A stretch of 64,000 nt of DNA from Palsa-661 sp035535015 (lineage in GTDB: Bacteria; Actinomycetota; Acidimicrobiia; Acidimicrobiales; UBA8190). A program made the position numbers and the translations under genes. Within the stretch, counting starts at the first letter, position 1. Every line of letters starts with the position of its first letter. Under the pieces are notes generated by a model. The model made no database searches. It saw only the letters and a program-made list of their open reading frames with translations, and was not told the DNA's origin. The stretch spans positions 1 through 64,000 of the forward strand of contig DATLQU010000035.1 of NCBI GenBank assembly GCA_035535015.1. Direction: 5' to 3'. Below, piece by piece: positions 8,134 to 16,590 of the stretch.

Positions 8134-8944
8134 AGTCCATTGTCCTCGCATCGTTGGGGTTGCTGAAGATCACGTCGGTCGGTCCCGCCTCGATGATTCT
8201 CCCGGGCTCGTTCTCAGCGGCCAGGAAAAAGGCGCACGTATCGGAGACCCGCTGGGCCTGCTGCATGTTATGGGTCACGATCACGACGGTGACGTCGTCG
8301 GCGATTTCGGCGATGGTCTGCTCGATCCGGGCCGTGGAGGTGGGGTCGAGCGCCGAGCACGGCTCGTCCATGAGCAGCACCCGGGGTCCGACGGCCAGGG
8401 CGCGCGCGATGCACAAGCGCTGCTGCTGACCACCTGAAAGAGCTCCCCCAAGCTCACGCAGACGGTTCTTGGCCTCATTCCACAGGCCCGCCTTGCTCAG
8501 CGACATCTCGACCAGGGCATCGCGGTCGGCGACGGGGATCCTGGAGAACTTGAGACCAGCCAGCACGTTGTCGTAGATCGACATGGCGGGGAACGGATTC
8601 GGCTTCTGGAAGACCATGCCGATATGCCGACGCGTGTCGGTTGCCCGCAGGCGCCCGGCGTAGATGTCGGTGCCGTCAAGCTCGACCGACCCGGCCAGCT
8701 GGGCTCCGGGAACGAGCTCGTGCATGCGGTTCAAGATGCGAAGGAAGGTGGATTTCCCGCATCCGGAGGGCCCGATCAGCGCCGTCACCGTTGAACGCGG
8801 CATTCCCAACGAGACATTCTCGAGCACCAGTCGACCGCCGAACCAGGCACACACATCCGTGGCCACCAATCCGGCCGCACCTCTTGTCAGAGACAGCGAG
8901 TCGTCGCTGGTCATCAATCGTTCCGTCGTAGCAGAGAGAGCCAT
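8111..8944 (-). CDS. pstB: Phosphate ABC transporter ATPase PstB
   Basis: 277 residues; cytoplasmic ATPase that powers phosphate import through PstCA. Walker A GPSGCGKST (58-66), Q-loop in VFQKPNPFP (111-119), signature LSGGQQQR (169-176), Walker B VLLMDEP (189-195) and the switch His in VTHN (223-226) are all present. The phrase QKPNPFPAMSIYDNV is typical of PstB. ATG 8944 starts 1 bp after the pstA stop. The 3' end overlaps the next gene, which encodes an anchored PstS-like protein, so subunit synthesis is probably coupled. Confidence 0.97.
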   Translation of the reverse strand: MALSATTERLMTSDDSLSLTRGAAGLVATDVCAWFGGRLVLENVSLGMPRSTVTALIGPSGCGKSTFLRILNRMHELVPGAQLAGSVELDGTDIYAGRLRATDTRRHIGMVFQKPNPFPAMSIYDNVLAGLKFSRIPVADRDALVEMSLSKAGLWNEAKNRLRELGGALSGGQQQRLCIARALAVGPRVLLMDEPCSALDPTSTARIEQTIAEIADDVTVVIVTHNMQQAQRVSDTCAFFLAAENEPGRIIEAGPTDVIFSNPNDARTMDYVHGRFG

Positions 8945-8945
8945 A

Positions 8946-10169
8946 TTAGGGAGATTCCTTCTGGATCGAGGTGGCGGACATCATCAAGACATTCTTCGGG
9001 AGGTCGATTTCGGAGGTCTTCGACCGCTGGGTCAGTGACCGTAAGCGGGCCCGCCACACAGCTTTCTTTGTGCGCGGGCGGCCGAGAACCCGGGCGAGGA
9101 CGAACAGAATGAGTACGAGAGAGAGCAGGATGAAGGCGGTGGCATAGGCCAGGTTGACCAGAGCACCCTGCGGCGTCCGCACGAAATCCAACAGCACCAG
9201 CGGCAGCGCCTGCTGGGCGCCATGCAGCGGATTCGGGTTCATATTGTTGTTCCCGAAGGCAGTAAAGAAGAGCGGCGCTGTTTCGCCCACGGCGATGGCG
9301 ATGCCGAGCAACGAGGCGGTGATCATGCCCGAACGCGCCGTGGGGAGAACAACCGACCACACGGTCCTGAATTCGGAGGCCCCGAGAGCCAACGACGCTT
9401 CACGCAATCCACCGGGCACGATGCGCAGCACCTCTTCCGTCGTCCGGGTGACCGATGGAAGAATCAAGATGAAGAGGGCCAGGGAGGCGAGGAAACCGGC
9501 ATAGTGAGAGAGGCTCGTCTCGACCAGAATTGAGTAGATGAAGACACCGGCCACGATGGACGGCAGACCGCTCATCGCCGTGACCACAGTACGAACCAAC
9601 CGGGTGCCCCGTCCACCGACCTCGTTCAGGAACACGGCGGTGACCACAGCCACGGGAATGGCGATGGCCGCCGCAATTCCGACCTGTTCGACGGTCCCCA
9701 CAATGGCGTGGGCCACCCCGATCTTGTTCAACACATGCGGATCGGCGGGCGAGAAGTGACTCATGTCCTTGGTGAAGAAATTGGCCCTCACGTGGGTGGC
9801 GCCCTTCCAGGTCACCCAGCCCACGATGAACGCCACGATGCCGACGACGAGACTGGCACCCGTGATCACCAAGGTGGAGAAGACCCGGTCAGTGGCCACC
9901 CGCCGGTCGATGATCTGCGAGGTCACCGTCCAGTACAGGGTCAGGAATGATCCGTACCAGCAGACGAGGAAGCCGAAGCCGCCCGACAGAAGAGTGAGCT
10001 GGTAGAAGACCACCCAGACAAGGAGAAACGACGAGAACAGCGAAGCCACCAGGATGCCGACGTCGGCCAAGCCGAAGTCTCGGGGGCGCAGAGGGGTGCC
10101 GATGCGCCTGGGCATGGGCGATCCGTTCACGGGGGCAGAGGTGGTGGGCGGCGGAGCGAGGGTGGTCAC
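8946..10169 (-). CDS. pstA: Phosphate ABC transporter permease PstA
   Basis: 407 residues; integral membrane subunit that forms the phosphate channel with PstC. About six membrane segments are seen plus an extra N-terminal pair, making it longer than the usual PstA of about 290 residues. The permease coupling loop is clear: GGLREASLALGASEFRTVWSVVLPTARSGMITASLLGIAIAVGET when read in pieces (EAA motif EASLALGAS...G). The GTG start at 10169 overlaps the pstC stop as GTGA. The N-terminal extension (about 1-110) carries two hydrophobic segments. Confidence 0.95.
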   Translation of the reverse strand: MTTLAPPPTTSAPVNGSPMPRRIGTPLRPRDFGLADVGILVASLFSSFLLVWVVFYQLTLLSGGFGFLVCWYGSFLTLYWTVTSQIIDRRVATDRVFSTLVITGASLVVGIVAFIVGWVTWKGATHVRANFFTKDMSHFSPADPHVLNKIGVAHAIVGTVEQVGIAAAIAIPVAVVTAVFLNEVGGRGTRLVRTVVTAMSGLPSIVAGVFIYSILVETSLSHYAGFLASLALFILILPSVTRTTEEVLRIVPGGLREASLALGASEFRTVWSVVLPTARSGMITASLLGIAIAVGETAPLFFTAFGNNNMNPNPLHGAQQALPLVLLDFVRTPQGALVNLAYATAFILLSLVLILFVLARVLGRPRTKKAVWRARLRSLTQRSKTSEIDLPKNVLMMSATSIQKESP

Positions 10170-11161
10170 AGGTCGACTCCGGCGCCGCTGCGCGACCTCG
10201 ACACGATGGCCGACGCGGCCAGGTTGATGGCCAAGGTCACAGCGAAGAGGACGAGGCCGGCCAGAAGCAGGGCGTGGGTTCCGAGTGGACCTCCGGTCCC
10301 GAAGTGGATGGCGATGAGCTGCGCCACCGTGCTTCCACCCGACTGCAGGATGTGGGGCGAGATTTGGAAGGTCTCGCTCAAGATGATGACCACGGCGATG
10401 GTCTCACCAAGTGCCCGGCCCATTCCGAGCATCACGGCACTGATCATGCCGCCCCGCCCGAAGGGCAGGACGACTCTCCGTATCATCGCCGCCTTGGTGG
10501 CCCCCAGAGCCAGCGCCCCTTCCTTCTCGCCCGGGGGGGTCAAAGAAAAGACCTCTCGACTGATCGAGGCGACGATGGGCACGATCATTATGCCCACCAC
10601 GAGTCCGGCGATGAACAACGAAGCGTTCACCTTCGGCGTCGTCACCTTGAAGATCGGAATCCAGGCCACATGGCGGGCCAGCCAGCCGCTGATCCCGACC
10701 ACATTCGGCTGGAGCTCGAAGATGGCCCACAGTCCGTAGATGACACTCGGGATAGCGGCGGCGAGATCGACGCAGGCGATCAGATACGGCCGTAGGCCTT
10801 TGGGGGCGTACTCGGACAGGAAGAGCGCGGTCAGCAGGGCCACAGGGGTGCCTACGGCGAGGGCGATCACGGCCACCACCACAGTGCCGTAGAGCGACGC
10901 CTCGACCCCGAAGTGCTTGGTCTTACCGACCGTCTGAAAGCCGGAGCTGGTGAAGAAGCTCCAACCGGCCACGTGGAAGGCGGGAAACCCCTGAATGAGG
11001 AGGAACAAGCCGATCAGAAACAAGATCACGAGAGTCCCGAAGCCCGCGCCCCGGGCGACCCCTCGGAAGACCCTGTCCCCAGGACGCCTGTCGTTTCGAA
11101 CAACTGCAGGCCGTAGCGGACCCTGGCCTCCGGGTCCCAGTCTCTCGGTCGCGATGGCCAC
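10166..11161 (-). CDS. pstC: Phosphate ABC transporter permease PstC
   Basis: 331 residues, six predicted membrane segments; partner of PstA. The region SEYAPKGLRPYLIACVDL, then AAIPSVIYGLWAIF, and the EAA-type loop EGALALGATKAAMIRRVVLP.GRGG are characteristic of PstC. The GTG start at 11161 has GAGGACG about 10 bases upstream. It is the first gene of the leftward phosphate operon; a triple 11-bp direct repeat typical of PhoP sites lies about 110-140 bases upstream. No phoU or phoR/phoP gene is present in the window. Confidence 0.95.
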   Translation of the reverse strand: MAIATERLGPGGQGPLRPAVVRNDRRPGDRVFRGVARGAGFGTLVILFLIGLFLLIQGFPAFHVAGWSFFTSSGFQTVGKTKHFGVEASLYGTVVVAVIALAVGTPVALLTALFLSEYAPKGLRPYLIACVDLAAAIPSVIYGLWAIFELQPNVVGISGWLARHVAWIPIFKVTTPKVNASLFIAGLVVGIMIVPIVASISREVFSLTPPGEKEGALALGATKAAMIRRVVLPFGRGGMISAVMLGMGRALGETIAVVIILSETFQISPHILQSGGSTVAQLIAIHFGTGGPLGTHALLLAGLVLFAVTLAINLAASAIVSRSRSGAGVDL

Positions 11162-11876
11162 GTCTCAGTCGTCCTCGCACGCCGCTTCGGCCCTTGGTGT
11201 CACCCGAACCCGAACATCTCCCATGGTGCACCGAAGGCGGGACACCAGCGGGAGTCAAGGTACAAGGCGAAGGTGAACGGCAGGCGAACGAAATACGAAC
11301 GACAGATGAAATGCCCTTACCCCGTACCAGCGCGATGGCGTTCCGGTTGCTCGGCGCGCCTCCCCTGGCTCGCTGAATGACGCCGTGCCGGAGCCCGCCG
11401 CCGGATCCGATCCGGTCTCATGGTTCCGCCCTCCTGTCGCCCTGTCGCCCTGTCGCCCTCTCGTCGGCCGCGCCACTGTTTTGCTCTCGCTCTAGGTGTT
11501 CCCCCGATGACCGTCAGCGTTACTCAGTACCTAAGGACGACGAAGAAGTGGGGGACCCCGGGGGGAGTCCGAACTCAAGATGGTGCGGAGTCGGAACCGT
11601 CGCATCCCGCTCCGTGCCGACCCACCATCGGATCGTCGGGGCGACCCCGACATGAACGACCCGCGAACACAGCGTCACAGCGACATGAATCTTTGTTCTC
11701 CTTGTCGATTTTCGCCCCCTGCGCGGCACTCAGTGCTTGACCGCACTCCGTTTGGAAGCGACGGTTACTCGCAGCCCAACGCCGGCACAACACGAACGAT
11801 TCCGTATCGATATCAGTCGACCACGATCACCACCTGTCACGGGGACTGAAGAGGGCGAAAGGAGCGAACCACCAGC
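11162..11876. other. Divergent intergenic region between pstC and capD-like gene
   Basis: A 715-base gap holding two divergent promoters. Besides the Pho-box repeat (11272-11311) it contains three tandem copies of the octamer CCTGTCGC (11433-11456). A ribosome site, AAAGGAG, lies at about 11859-11865 before the rightward gene. Open frames here look like chance frames in GC-rich DNA. I see no further gene. Confidence 0.6.
11272..11311 (-). promoter_or_regulatory. Pho-box-like direct repeats upstream of pstC
   Basis: On the minus strand GTTCGTA (11300-11294), GTTCGCC (11289-11283) and GTTCACC (11278-11272) start exactly 11 bp apart, separated by 4-base spacers. A fourth, weaker copy (TTTCATC, 11311-11305) continues the phase. 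The known PhoP box of actinobacteria has tandem 11-bp units with this core. The position, about 110 bases before pstC, fits activation of the phosphate operon under phosphate starvation. Confidence 0.75.
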
Positions 11877-13829
11877 ATGTCGGAATCAGACCCGGCCGCC
11901 GCGGGGATGCCTCTCTTGGTGATGGACGACGATTCCACTCGACCGGCGCCGACTCGGCCTTGGTGTCAACGTCTGCCGGCGTTCATCGCCAGGATCCGCT
12001 CACCGTTGCACATCGCCACCCTGGACGGCGCGGTGATCGTGGCAAGCTATGGCGCGGCCGACCTGATCTTGGGACGATCGGGTGGCATCGTTTCGGACAG
12101 CGCCAATCTGCCGCTGATACTGGTAGCGGCTTTGGGCGCGCACCATCTCACCCTCCACCGGTTCGGCCTCTACCGCCGGATGTGGAGACACGCCGGGATT
12201 GTTGAAGCACGAGACGTTGCGATGTCGTGCGCCGACGCCATGGCCCTCCTCGCCGTCATAGTCCTCGCCGGCCGAGCTGTCGGCGTTGGTCAGGTGAGCC
12301 CGGTTGTCATCGTTCTGGGCGCCTTGCTCACCACCCTGGGCGTCGAGATCGTCAGGTTCCGGACCCGCCTGGCCACATCGCGTCGTCGACACATCGCCAC
12401 CGGCATGAGGGTAGCGGTGATCGGTTGCCGCGACGCCGGAGCTTCAGCGGTGAGGGACATGCTGATGAACCCCGGGGCAGGCCTCGTGCCCGTCGCCGTG
12501 TTCGACGACGATGGGAGGGCACACGGCCTTTCGCTTCTCGGTGTTCCCGTCGTGGGTCCGATCGCCGCCATCGCCGAAGCGAAGACGCGCTTCGGCATCG
12601 AGCAGGTGATCTTGGCCATCCCCTCTCCGTCGCCCACTCTGGTGCACCGGACGCTCTGTGCCACGGAGGCGGCGGGTCTCCCCATGAAGCTGCTCCCGGG
12701 TATACGAGAAATGGCTGGTGGCAAAGCCACGAGTCCCCTGCAACCCCCGCGTCAATTCCGCATCGAGGAACTCCTCGGTCGTGATCCGGTCACCACCGAT
12801 CTTCAGGCCGTGCACTCTTCGCTCAGAGGCAGTCGCGTGCTCATCTCGGGGGCAGGAGGCTCGATCGGCTCAGAGATCTCAAGGCAAGTTGCGCAGTTCG
12901 GACCTGATCTGATCATCTTGTTGGACCGGGACGAAACCCACCTGCATGACGTGGCGTCGGTCCTGACCGGCGCCTCGGTGCAGGAGCTGGGCGACATTCG
13001 AGATCCTGATGTGGTGTTCGACGTCTTCCATCGGCACCGGCCTTCGGTCGTCTTCCACGCCGCCGCCCACAAGCATGTCCCGATCCTCGAAGCACACCCC
13101 ATCGAGGCAGCTAAGACAAATGTCTTCGGAACACTCAACATGGTCGAAGCGGCAGCGGCACACGGAGTGTCACGCTTCGTCATGATCTCGACCGACAAGG
13201 CTGTCCGCCCGACAAGTGTCATGGGCGCGGCCAAATTGGTCGGGGAACGGATCTTGCTGGCCCAGGAGCCGAGTGTCACGACGTTCTGTGCCGTCCGCTT
13301 CGGGAATGTGCTCGGAAGCCGCGGAAGTGTGATTCCCACCTTCGTCCGCCAGATCGCCGCCGGCGGTCCGGTGACGGTCACTGATCCGCTCATGACCCGG
13401 TTCTTCATGACCATCGAGGAATCCGTCCAGCTGGTTCTCCAGGCCTCCCTGCTGGCAACGGGCGGGGACGTCTTTATGCTGGACATGGGGGAGCCGGTAT
13501 CGATCTTGGACCTGGCCCAGCGCATGATCGCTCTTTCCGGATACCGAGTCGGGACCGAGATCGAGATCGAGTTCGTCGGAGGGCGCCCCGGAGAAAGATT
13601 CTCCGAGGAGCTCAGTGCCCCCGACGAGGAGATCCTACGGACCGCGCATCCGTCGATTCTGCGTCTCGCGCCACCAGCCGTGCACTCTGACATGTTGGCC
13701 AAAGACCTTCTCCGGCTCCAGGAGTCCGTGAGCATGCGCGACGTCACCCGTGTCCGCCACCTCCTTTTCGCGCTGGCAGGACCCGTTGCGCAGTTGGCCC
13801 GGTCGACAGTGTCGAAGGTCCCGGCCTGA
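11877..13829 (+). CDS. CapD/WbpM-type nucleotide-sugar 4,6-dehydratase (membrane)
   Basis: 650 residues. The N-terminal third has several membrane segments (about 45-150). A CoA-binding-like Rossmann domain follows (MRVAVIGCRDAG, about 185-300), then a short-chain dehydrogenase domain with NAD-binding GAGGSIGSE (325-333), STDKAVRPT (from about 438) and MGAAK (449-453). Met replacing the usual Tyr in the Ser-Tyr-Lys triad is normal for the FlaA1/WbpM/CapD branch. These enzymes convert UDP-GlcNAc-type sugars to 4-keto-6-deoxy forms for surface polysaccharide or glycan. The ATG start follows AAAGGAG. It is transcribed away from the pst operon, with no further polysaccharide gene next to it. Confidence 0.9.
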   Translation: MSESDPAAAGMPLLVMDDDSTRPAPTRPWCQRLPAFIARIRSPLHIATLDGAVIVASYGAADLILGRSGGIVSDSANLPLILVAALGAHHLTLHRFGLYRRMWRHAGIVEARDVAMSCADAMALLAVIVLAGRAVGVGQVSPVVIVLGALLTTLGVEIVRFRTRLATSRRRHIATGMRVAVIGCRDAGASAVRDMLMNPGAGLVPVAVFDDDGRAHGLSLLGVPVVGPIAAIAEAKTRFGIEQVILAIPSPSPTLVHRTLCATEAAGLPMKLLPGIREMAGGKATSPLQPPRQFRIEELLGRDPVTTDLQAVHSSLRGSRVLISGAGGSIGSEISRQVAQFGPDLIILLDRDETHLHDVASVLTGASVQELGDIRDPDVVFDVFHRHRPSVVFHAAAHKHVPILEAHPIEAAKTNVFGTLNMVEAAAAHGVSRFVMISTDKAVRPTSVMGAAKLVGERILLAQEPSVTTFCAVRFGNVLGSRGSVIPTFVRQIAAGGPVTVTDPLMTRFFMTIEESVQLVLQASLLATGGDVFMLDMGEPVSILDLAQRMIALSGYRVGTEIEIEFVGGRPGERFSEELSAPDEEILRTAHPSILRLAPPAVHSDMLAKDLLRLQESVSMRDVTRVRHLLFALAGPVAQLARSTVSKVPA

Positions 13830-13888
13830 CCGATCGAGTCTCGCCGCTCTCGGACTCGCCGCTCTCGCGTTTCGCCGTTCTTGGACCA

Positions 13889-13996
13889 CCAACTGCTCTC
13901 GGCCCACGAACTGCTGTCGGGCCTCGGACTGCTGTCGGGCCTCGGACTGCTCTCGGCCCACGAACTGCTGTCGGGCCACCACCGGCCGTCGAGCCT
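13889..13996. repeat. 18-bp tandem repeat, about six copies
   Basis: Units of exactly 18 bp such as CGAACTGCTGTCGGGCCT run head to tail from 13889; five are well conserved and the sixth (13979-13996) is diverged. The preceding bases (about 13840-13888) hold shorter copies of the CTCGCCGCTCTCG theme. The block lies just after the stop of the capD-like gene. Open frames pass through it on both strands, but none has a convincing ribosome site. I treat it as a non-coding repeat. Confidence 0.75.
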
Positions 13997-14184
13997 GACC
14001 TGTCACCTGGTTGGGCCTTGTCATCGGGTGAGAACCACGCAACCTTGGATTCCACTTCCCACTTCTGACGCTTTGTTGACTACGACGTGGATGCGTCGAC
14101 GTTCTTCAGCCAACGACGCTGATGGATAAGGCGAGGCCGCGCCCCACGCGCGCTCGTTGTCGCAGATTGATTACCAACATTTTG

Positions 14185-14214
14185 ATCAACCGTGACCTTC
14201 CGATCACGGTTGAT
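14185..14214. other. 11-bp inverted repeat between capD-like gene and Ig-repeat gene
   Basis: ATCAACCGTGA (14185-14195) and TCACGGTTGAT (14204-14214) are perfectly complementary with an 8-base spacer. It lies 157 bases before the start of the Ig-repeat protein gene. It could be a terminator for the upstream gene or an operator for the downstream one. No T-run follows. Confidence 0.5.
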
Positions 14215-14371
14215 TCACCTTCTCTTCGTACGCTCCGCGACGTCAGTTCAACCCTTGGCGGAGGCCTCGCGGAGTGGGACAAGGAGGGGGCGGAACGAAA
14301 ACCCCAGTGTAAGGGACAGAAATGCGTCCACTCATACCTGTTGGCAACTCGGAACCATGAAAGGGAACTCG

Positions 14372-15778
14372 ATGATCAAGTGGATCGGACGACCGATTCT
14401 TCTCAGTCTCGTCGCAGTGGCGAGCATTCTGACGACAGCGAACGTCGCCAGCGCGTCTACGCAGTTGCCCGTCGTGACTATCACGTCGAATCCTGCGACT
14501 CCTGTCGTAGGTCAATCTGTTCAGTACACGGTGACGGTGACCTACGACCCCGGTTTCGCGCAGAGCCCGACGGGAACGGCATCGTTCACTGACCTGCCGG
14601 CCTCGTCCCCACCGTGCACCTCTGCCACGCTGGTCCCTGCCACCCCGACGATTACTGCCGGAACGGCAATCGCGAGCTGCACCACGACGTACACCAAAGC
14701 GGAAAGCGGCAATTTCATCGCCACTTACAGTGGCGACTCGAACTACACGGCAACCACTGGGACGCTGGTGCAGACAATCGGGGCGGGCGCGACCACGACA
14801 TCCATCGCCTCATCATCGTTGACGTCGGTCACGGGCCAGTCGATCGTCTTTACCGCCACCGTCAGCCCCACTATTGGCTCGGTTGTCCCGGCGGGTGCGG
14901 TGAGGTTTACCCAGACTGGTGCCGGTCCGGCCGTCCCGAGCGCCTGCAACCCGGCCCCCTTGGTGGCAGGGAAAGCAACCTGCACGGTGGTGCAGGGATT
15001 GAGTGCCTCTTCTTCGACCTCGCAGACCCTCAGCGCGGTCTACAACAATACCGATGGCAACTTCACCACCAGCTCTGACTTGACCGACGCCACGGTAGCG
15101 GCGCCAACACCAGCGACGACCCGAGTCCTCATCACGTCGTCCGCCAGCCCGGCAGTTTCAGGTCAGGCTCTCACCTTCACAGCCCAGGTTGCCCCGACAT
15201 CACCAGGAAGCGGAACGCCGACGGGGACGGTGACATTCGCTGGCGCCACTTGCACCAACCCAAACGGATCTCCCACGCAGGTTCAGACGCTCAGCGGTGG
15301 GCTGGCAACATGCTCGGTGGCAGCGGGAACCTTCACGGTCATGAACCCTGTATCCATTACGGCGACGTACAACGGAGCTGGGGCAGTCAGTCCGTTTGTT
15401 GCGGCGTACCAGGCAAGTAGCCCGACTCCCTACACAGAGGCGGAGAATCAGAACACGACCAGCATCACCCTGATCGTCAACCCGAAGAAGGCGCATGTGA
15501 ACAACCCGCTGTCGTTGACTGCGGTCATCGTGAGCCCACCTCCAGGATCGGGACAGATCACCGGTCTCGTGAGCTTCGTGGTCGTGGGCAAGCACAGCGG
15601 GCCTCTCAACTGCGCCAACTTGCCGTACAACTACGACTCCATCGCATCGGGCAATGAGGTGGAGTGCGATCTGCCAGCTCTGCCGGCGAGCGCCACGCCG
15701 ATGAAGGTGTCGGTCAACTACTACGGTGACACCAATTACCTGGGTTCTTCGATTTCCAAGAAGATCCGGATTCACTAG
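14372..15778 (+). CDS. Secreted protein with bacterial Ig-like repeats
   Basis: 468 residues. A signal peptide (WIGRPILLSLVAVASILTTANVASAS) is followed by about four repeats of the Big_3/SLH-associated Ig-like type. These show recurring themes such as VTITSNPATPVVGQSV, PTGTASFTD, YSGDSNYT, GQSIVFTATVSP and a final VNYYGDTNYLGSS. Pairs of Cys occur in several repeats. There is no membrane anchor or LPXTG at the C-terminus. Such proteins are usually extracellular adhesins or matrix proteins; the partner is unknown. The ATG at 14372 is preferred because AAAGGG lies 9 bases upstream and the signal peptide follows at once; an in-frame ATG at 14357 is an alternative. A strong hairpin follows the stop. 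Confidence 0.8.
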   Translation: MIKWIGRPILLSLVAVASILTTANVASASTQLPVVTITSNPATPVVGQSVQYTVTVTYDPGFAQSPTGTASFTDLPASSPPCTSATLVPATPTITAGTAIASCTTTYTKAESGNFIATYSGDSNYTATTGTLVQTIGAGATTTSIASSSLTSVTGQSIVFTATVSPTIGSVVPAGAVRFTQTGAGPAVPSACNPAPLVAGKATCTVVQGLSASSSTSQTLSAVYNNTDGNFTTSSDLTDATVAAPTPATTRVLITSSASPAVSGQALTFTAQVAPTSPGSGTPTGTVTFAGATCTNPNGSPTQVQTLSGGLATCSVAAGTFTVMNPVSITATYNGAGAVSPFVAAYQASSPTPYTEAENQNTTSITLIVNPKKAHVNNPLSLTAVIVSPPPGSGQITGLVSFVVVGKHSGPLNCANLPYNYDSIASGNEVECDLPALPASATPMKVSVNYYGDTNYLGSSISKKIRIH

Positions 15779-15839
15779 TCCACAAGAGCTACCGTCGCCC
15801 GCATTTTGGGGGCGAAAGACGAGTCCACCCTCGACACAC

Positions 15840-15867
15840 CGAAACCGCCCCCCGGGGGGCGGTTTCG
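15840..15867. terminator. Strong palindromic terminator
   Basis: A perfect 28-base palindrome (CGAAACCGCCCCCC then its complement) can fold into a 12-bp stem with a 4-base loop. It lies 60 bases after the Ig-repeat gene, between convergent genes. Confidence 0.75.
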
Positions 15868-16028
15868 CGTGCAACGATCCGCGTCGTCGCCCAGGGCGTG
15901 TCGCCGTCGGTACCCGGGGAACGGAGCGGAAATTTCTCCGATCGGAGTCCGGGGTCGGGCACGCCGGCGGACTGTGTCGACGACCGTCCGGACGGCAGCT
16001 GGCAGGCGACCAGCAGCCTCGGAGGGTC

Positions 16029-16568
16029 CTACCCCGACTCGGCCAGGGAAACGGAGTCGAGGGAGGCGATCAGATCACGGTCCCGCTCGTAGCTGAGCGC
16101 CCGTCGGGCGATGGTCAGCTCGAGCCAGCGCATCTCGTCGACCTCGTCGGACGGAGCGAATTCACCGTCCAGGACGTCCATGAGCCAGTAAGCGACCACC
16201 TTGAGCCGGTCCCGGCGATCGCGGTACTCGGTGTATCCGACAAACCGGTGCAGACGGCACCGTAGACCGGTCTCCTCCTGTACTTCTCGTAGCGCACAAT
16301 CCTCGAAGGATTCGTCGGACGAGAGTTTCCCCTTGGGTAGCGACCAGTCGTCACGTCCTGGACGATGCACCACGGCCACTTCTCGGCGACCACCGGCGAT
16401 ATCACGCAGCACGATGCCCCCGGCGGCGCGCACGACGTCCTGGCCGGCGCCCAGTCGTCGAAGCTTTGGTGCCGCCGCCCGAGCCATCAGAACCGACGCT
16501 ACCGCCGGGCGGGGCCAATTCAGGGGATACCACTGACCAGGAGCGCTGTCGCCCTGGGACGTCACCAC
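16029..16568 (-). CDS. NUDIX hydrolase
   Basis: 179 residues. A full NUDIX box is present: G-KLSSD-E-SFEDCAL-REVQEETG-L, preceded by WSLPKGK, the pattern of MutT/Ap4A-type hydrolases that cleave nucleoside diphosphate linkages using Mg2+. The substrate cannot be told from sequence. It lies divergent from the CYTH-CHAD gene with about 20 bases between starts, so a shared control region is likely and a joint role in (poly)phosphate metabolism is possible. GTG 16568 is assumed; an internal ATG at 16487 would still keep the whole domain. Confidence 0.85.
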   Translation of the reverse strand: MVTSQGDSAPGQWYPLNWPRPAVASVLMARAAAPKLRRLGAGQDVVRAAGGIVLRDIAGGRREVAVVHRPGRDDWSLPKGKLSSDESFEDCALREVQEETGLRCRLHRFVGYTEYRDRRDRLKVVAYWLMDVLDGEFAPSDEVDEMRWLELTIARRALSYERDRDLIASLDSVSLAESG

Positions 16569-16590
16569 CGGTGCCGAGTAGCCTCATGTT

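Noticed and set aside
13889..13996. CRISPR array
   Set aside because: Units are contiguous 18-mers with no spacers and no cas genes are near.
13744..14055. Possible repetitive protein (GPTAVR-type hexapeptide repeats) on the minus strand
   Set aside because: The repeats come from the 18-bp DNA repeat, which is open in several frames; no ribosome site supports this frame, and it overlaps the end of the capD-like gene.
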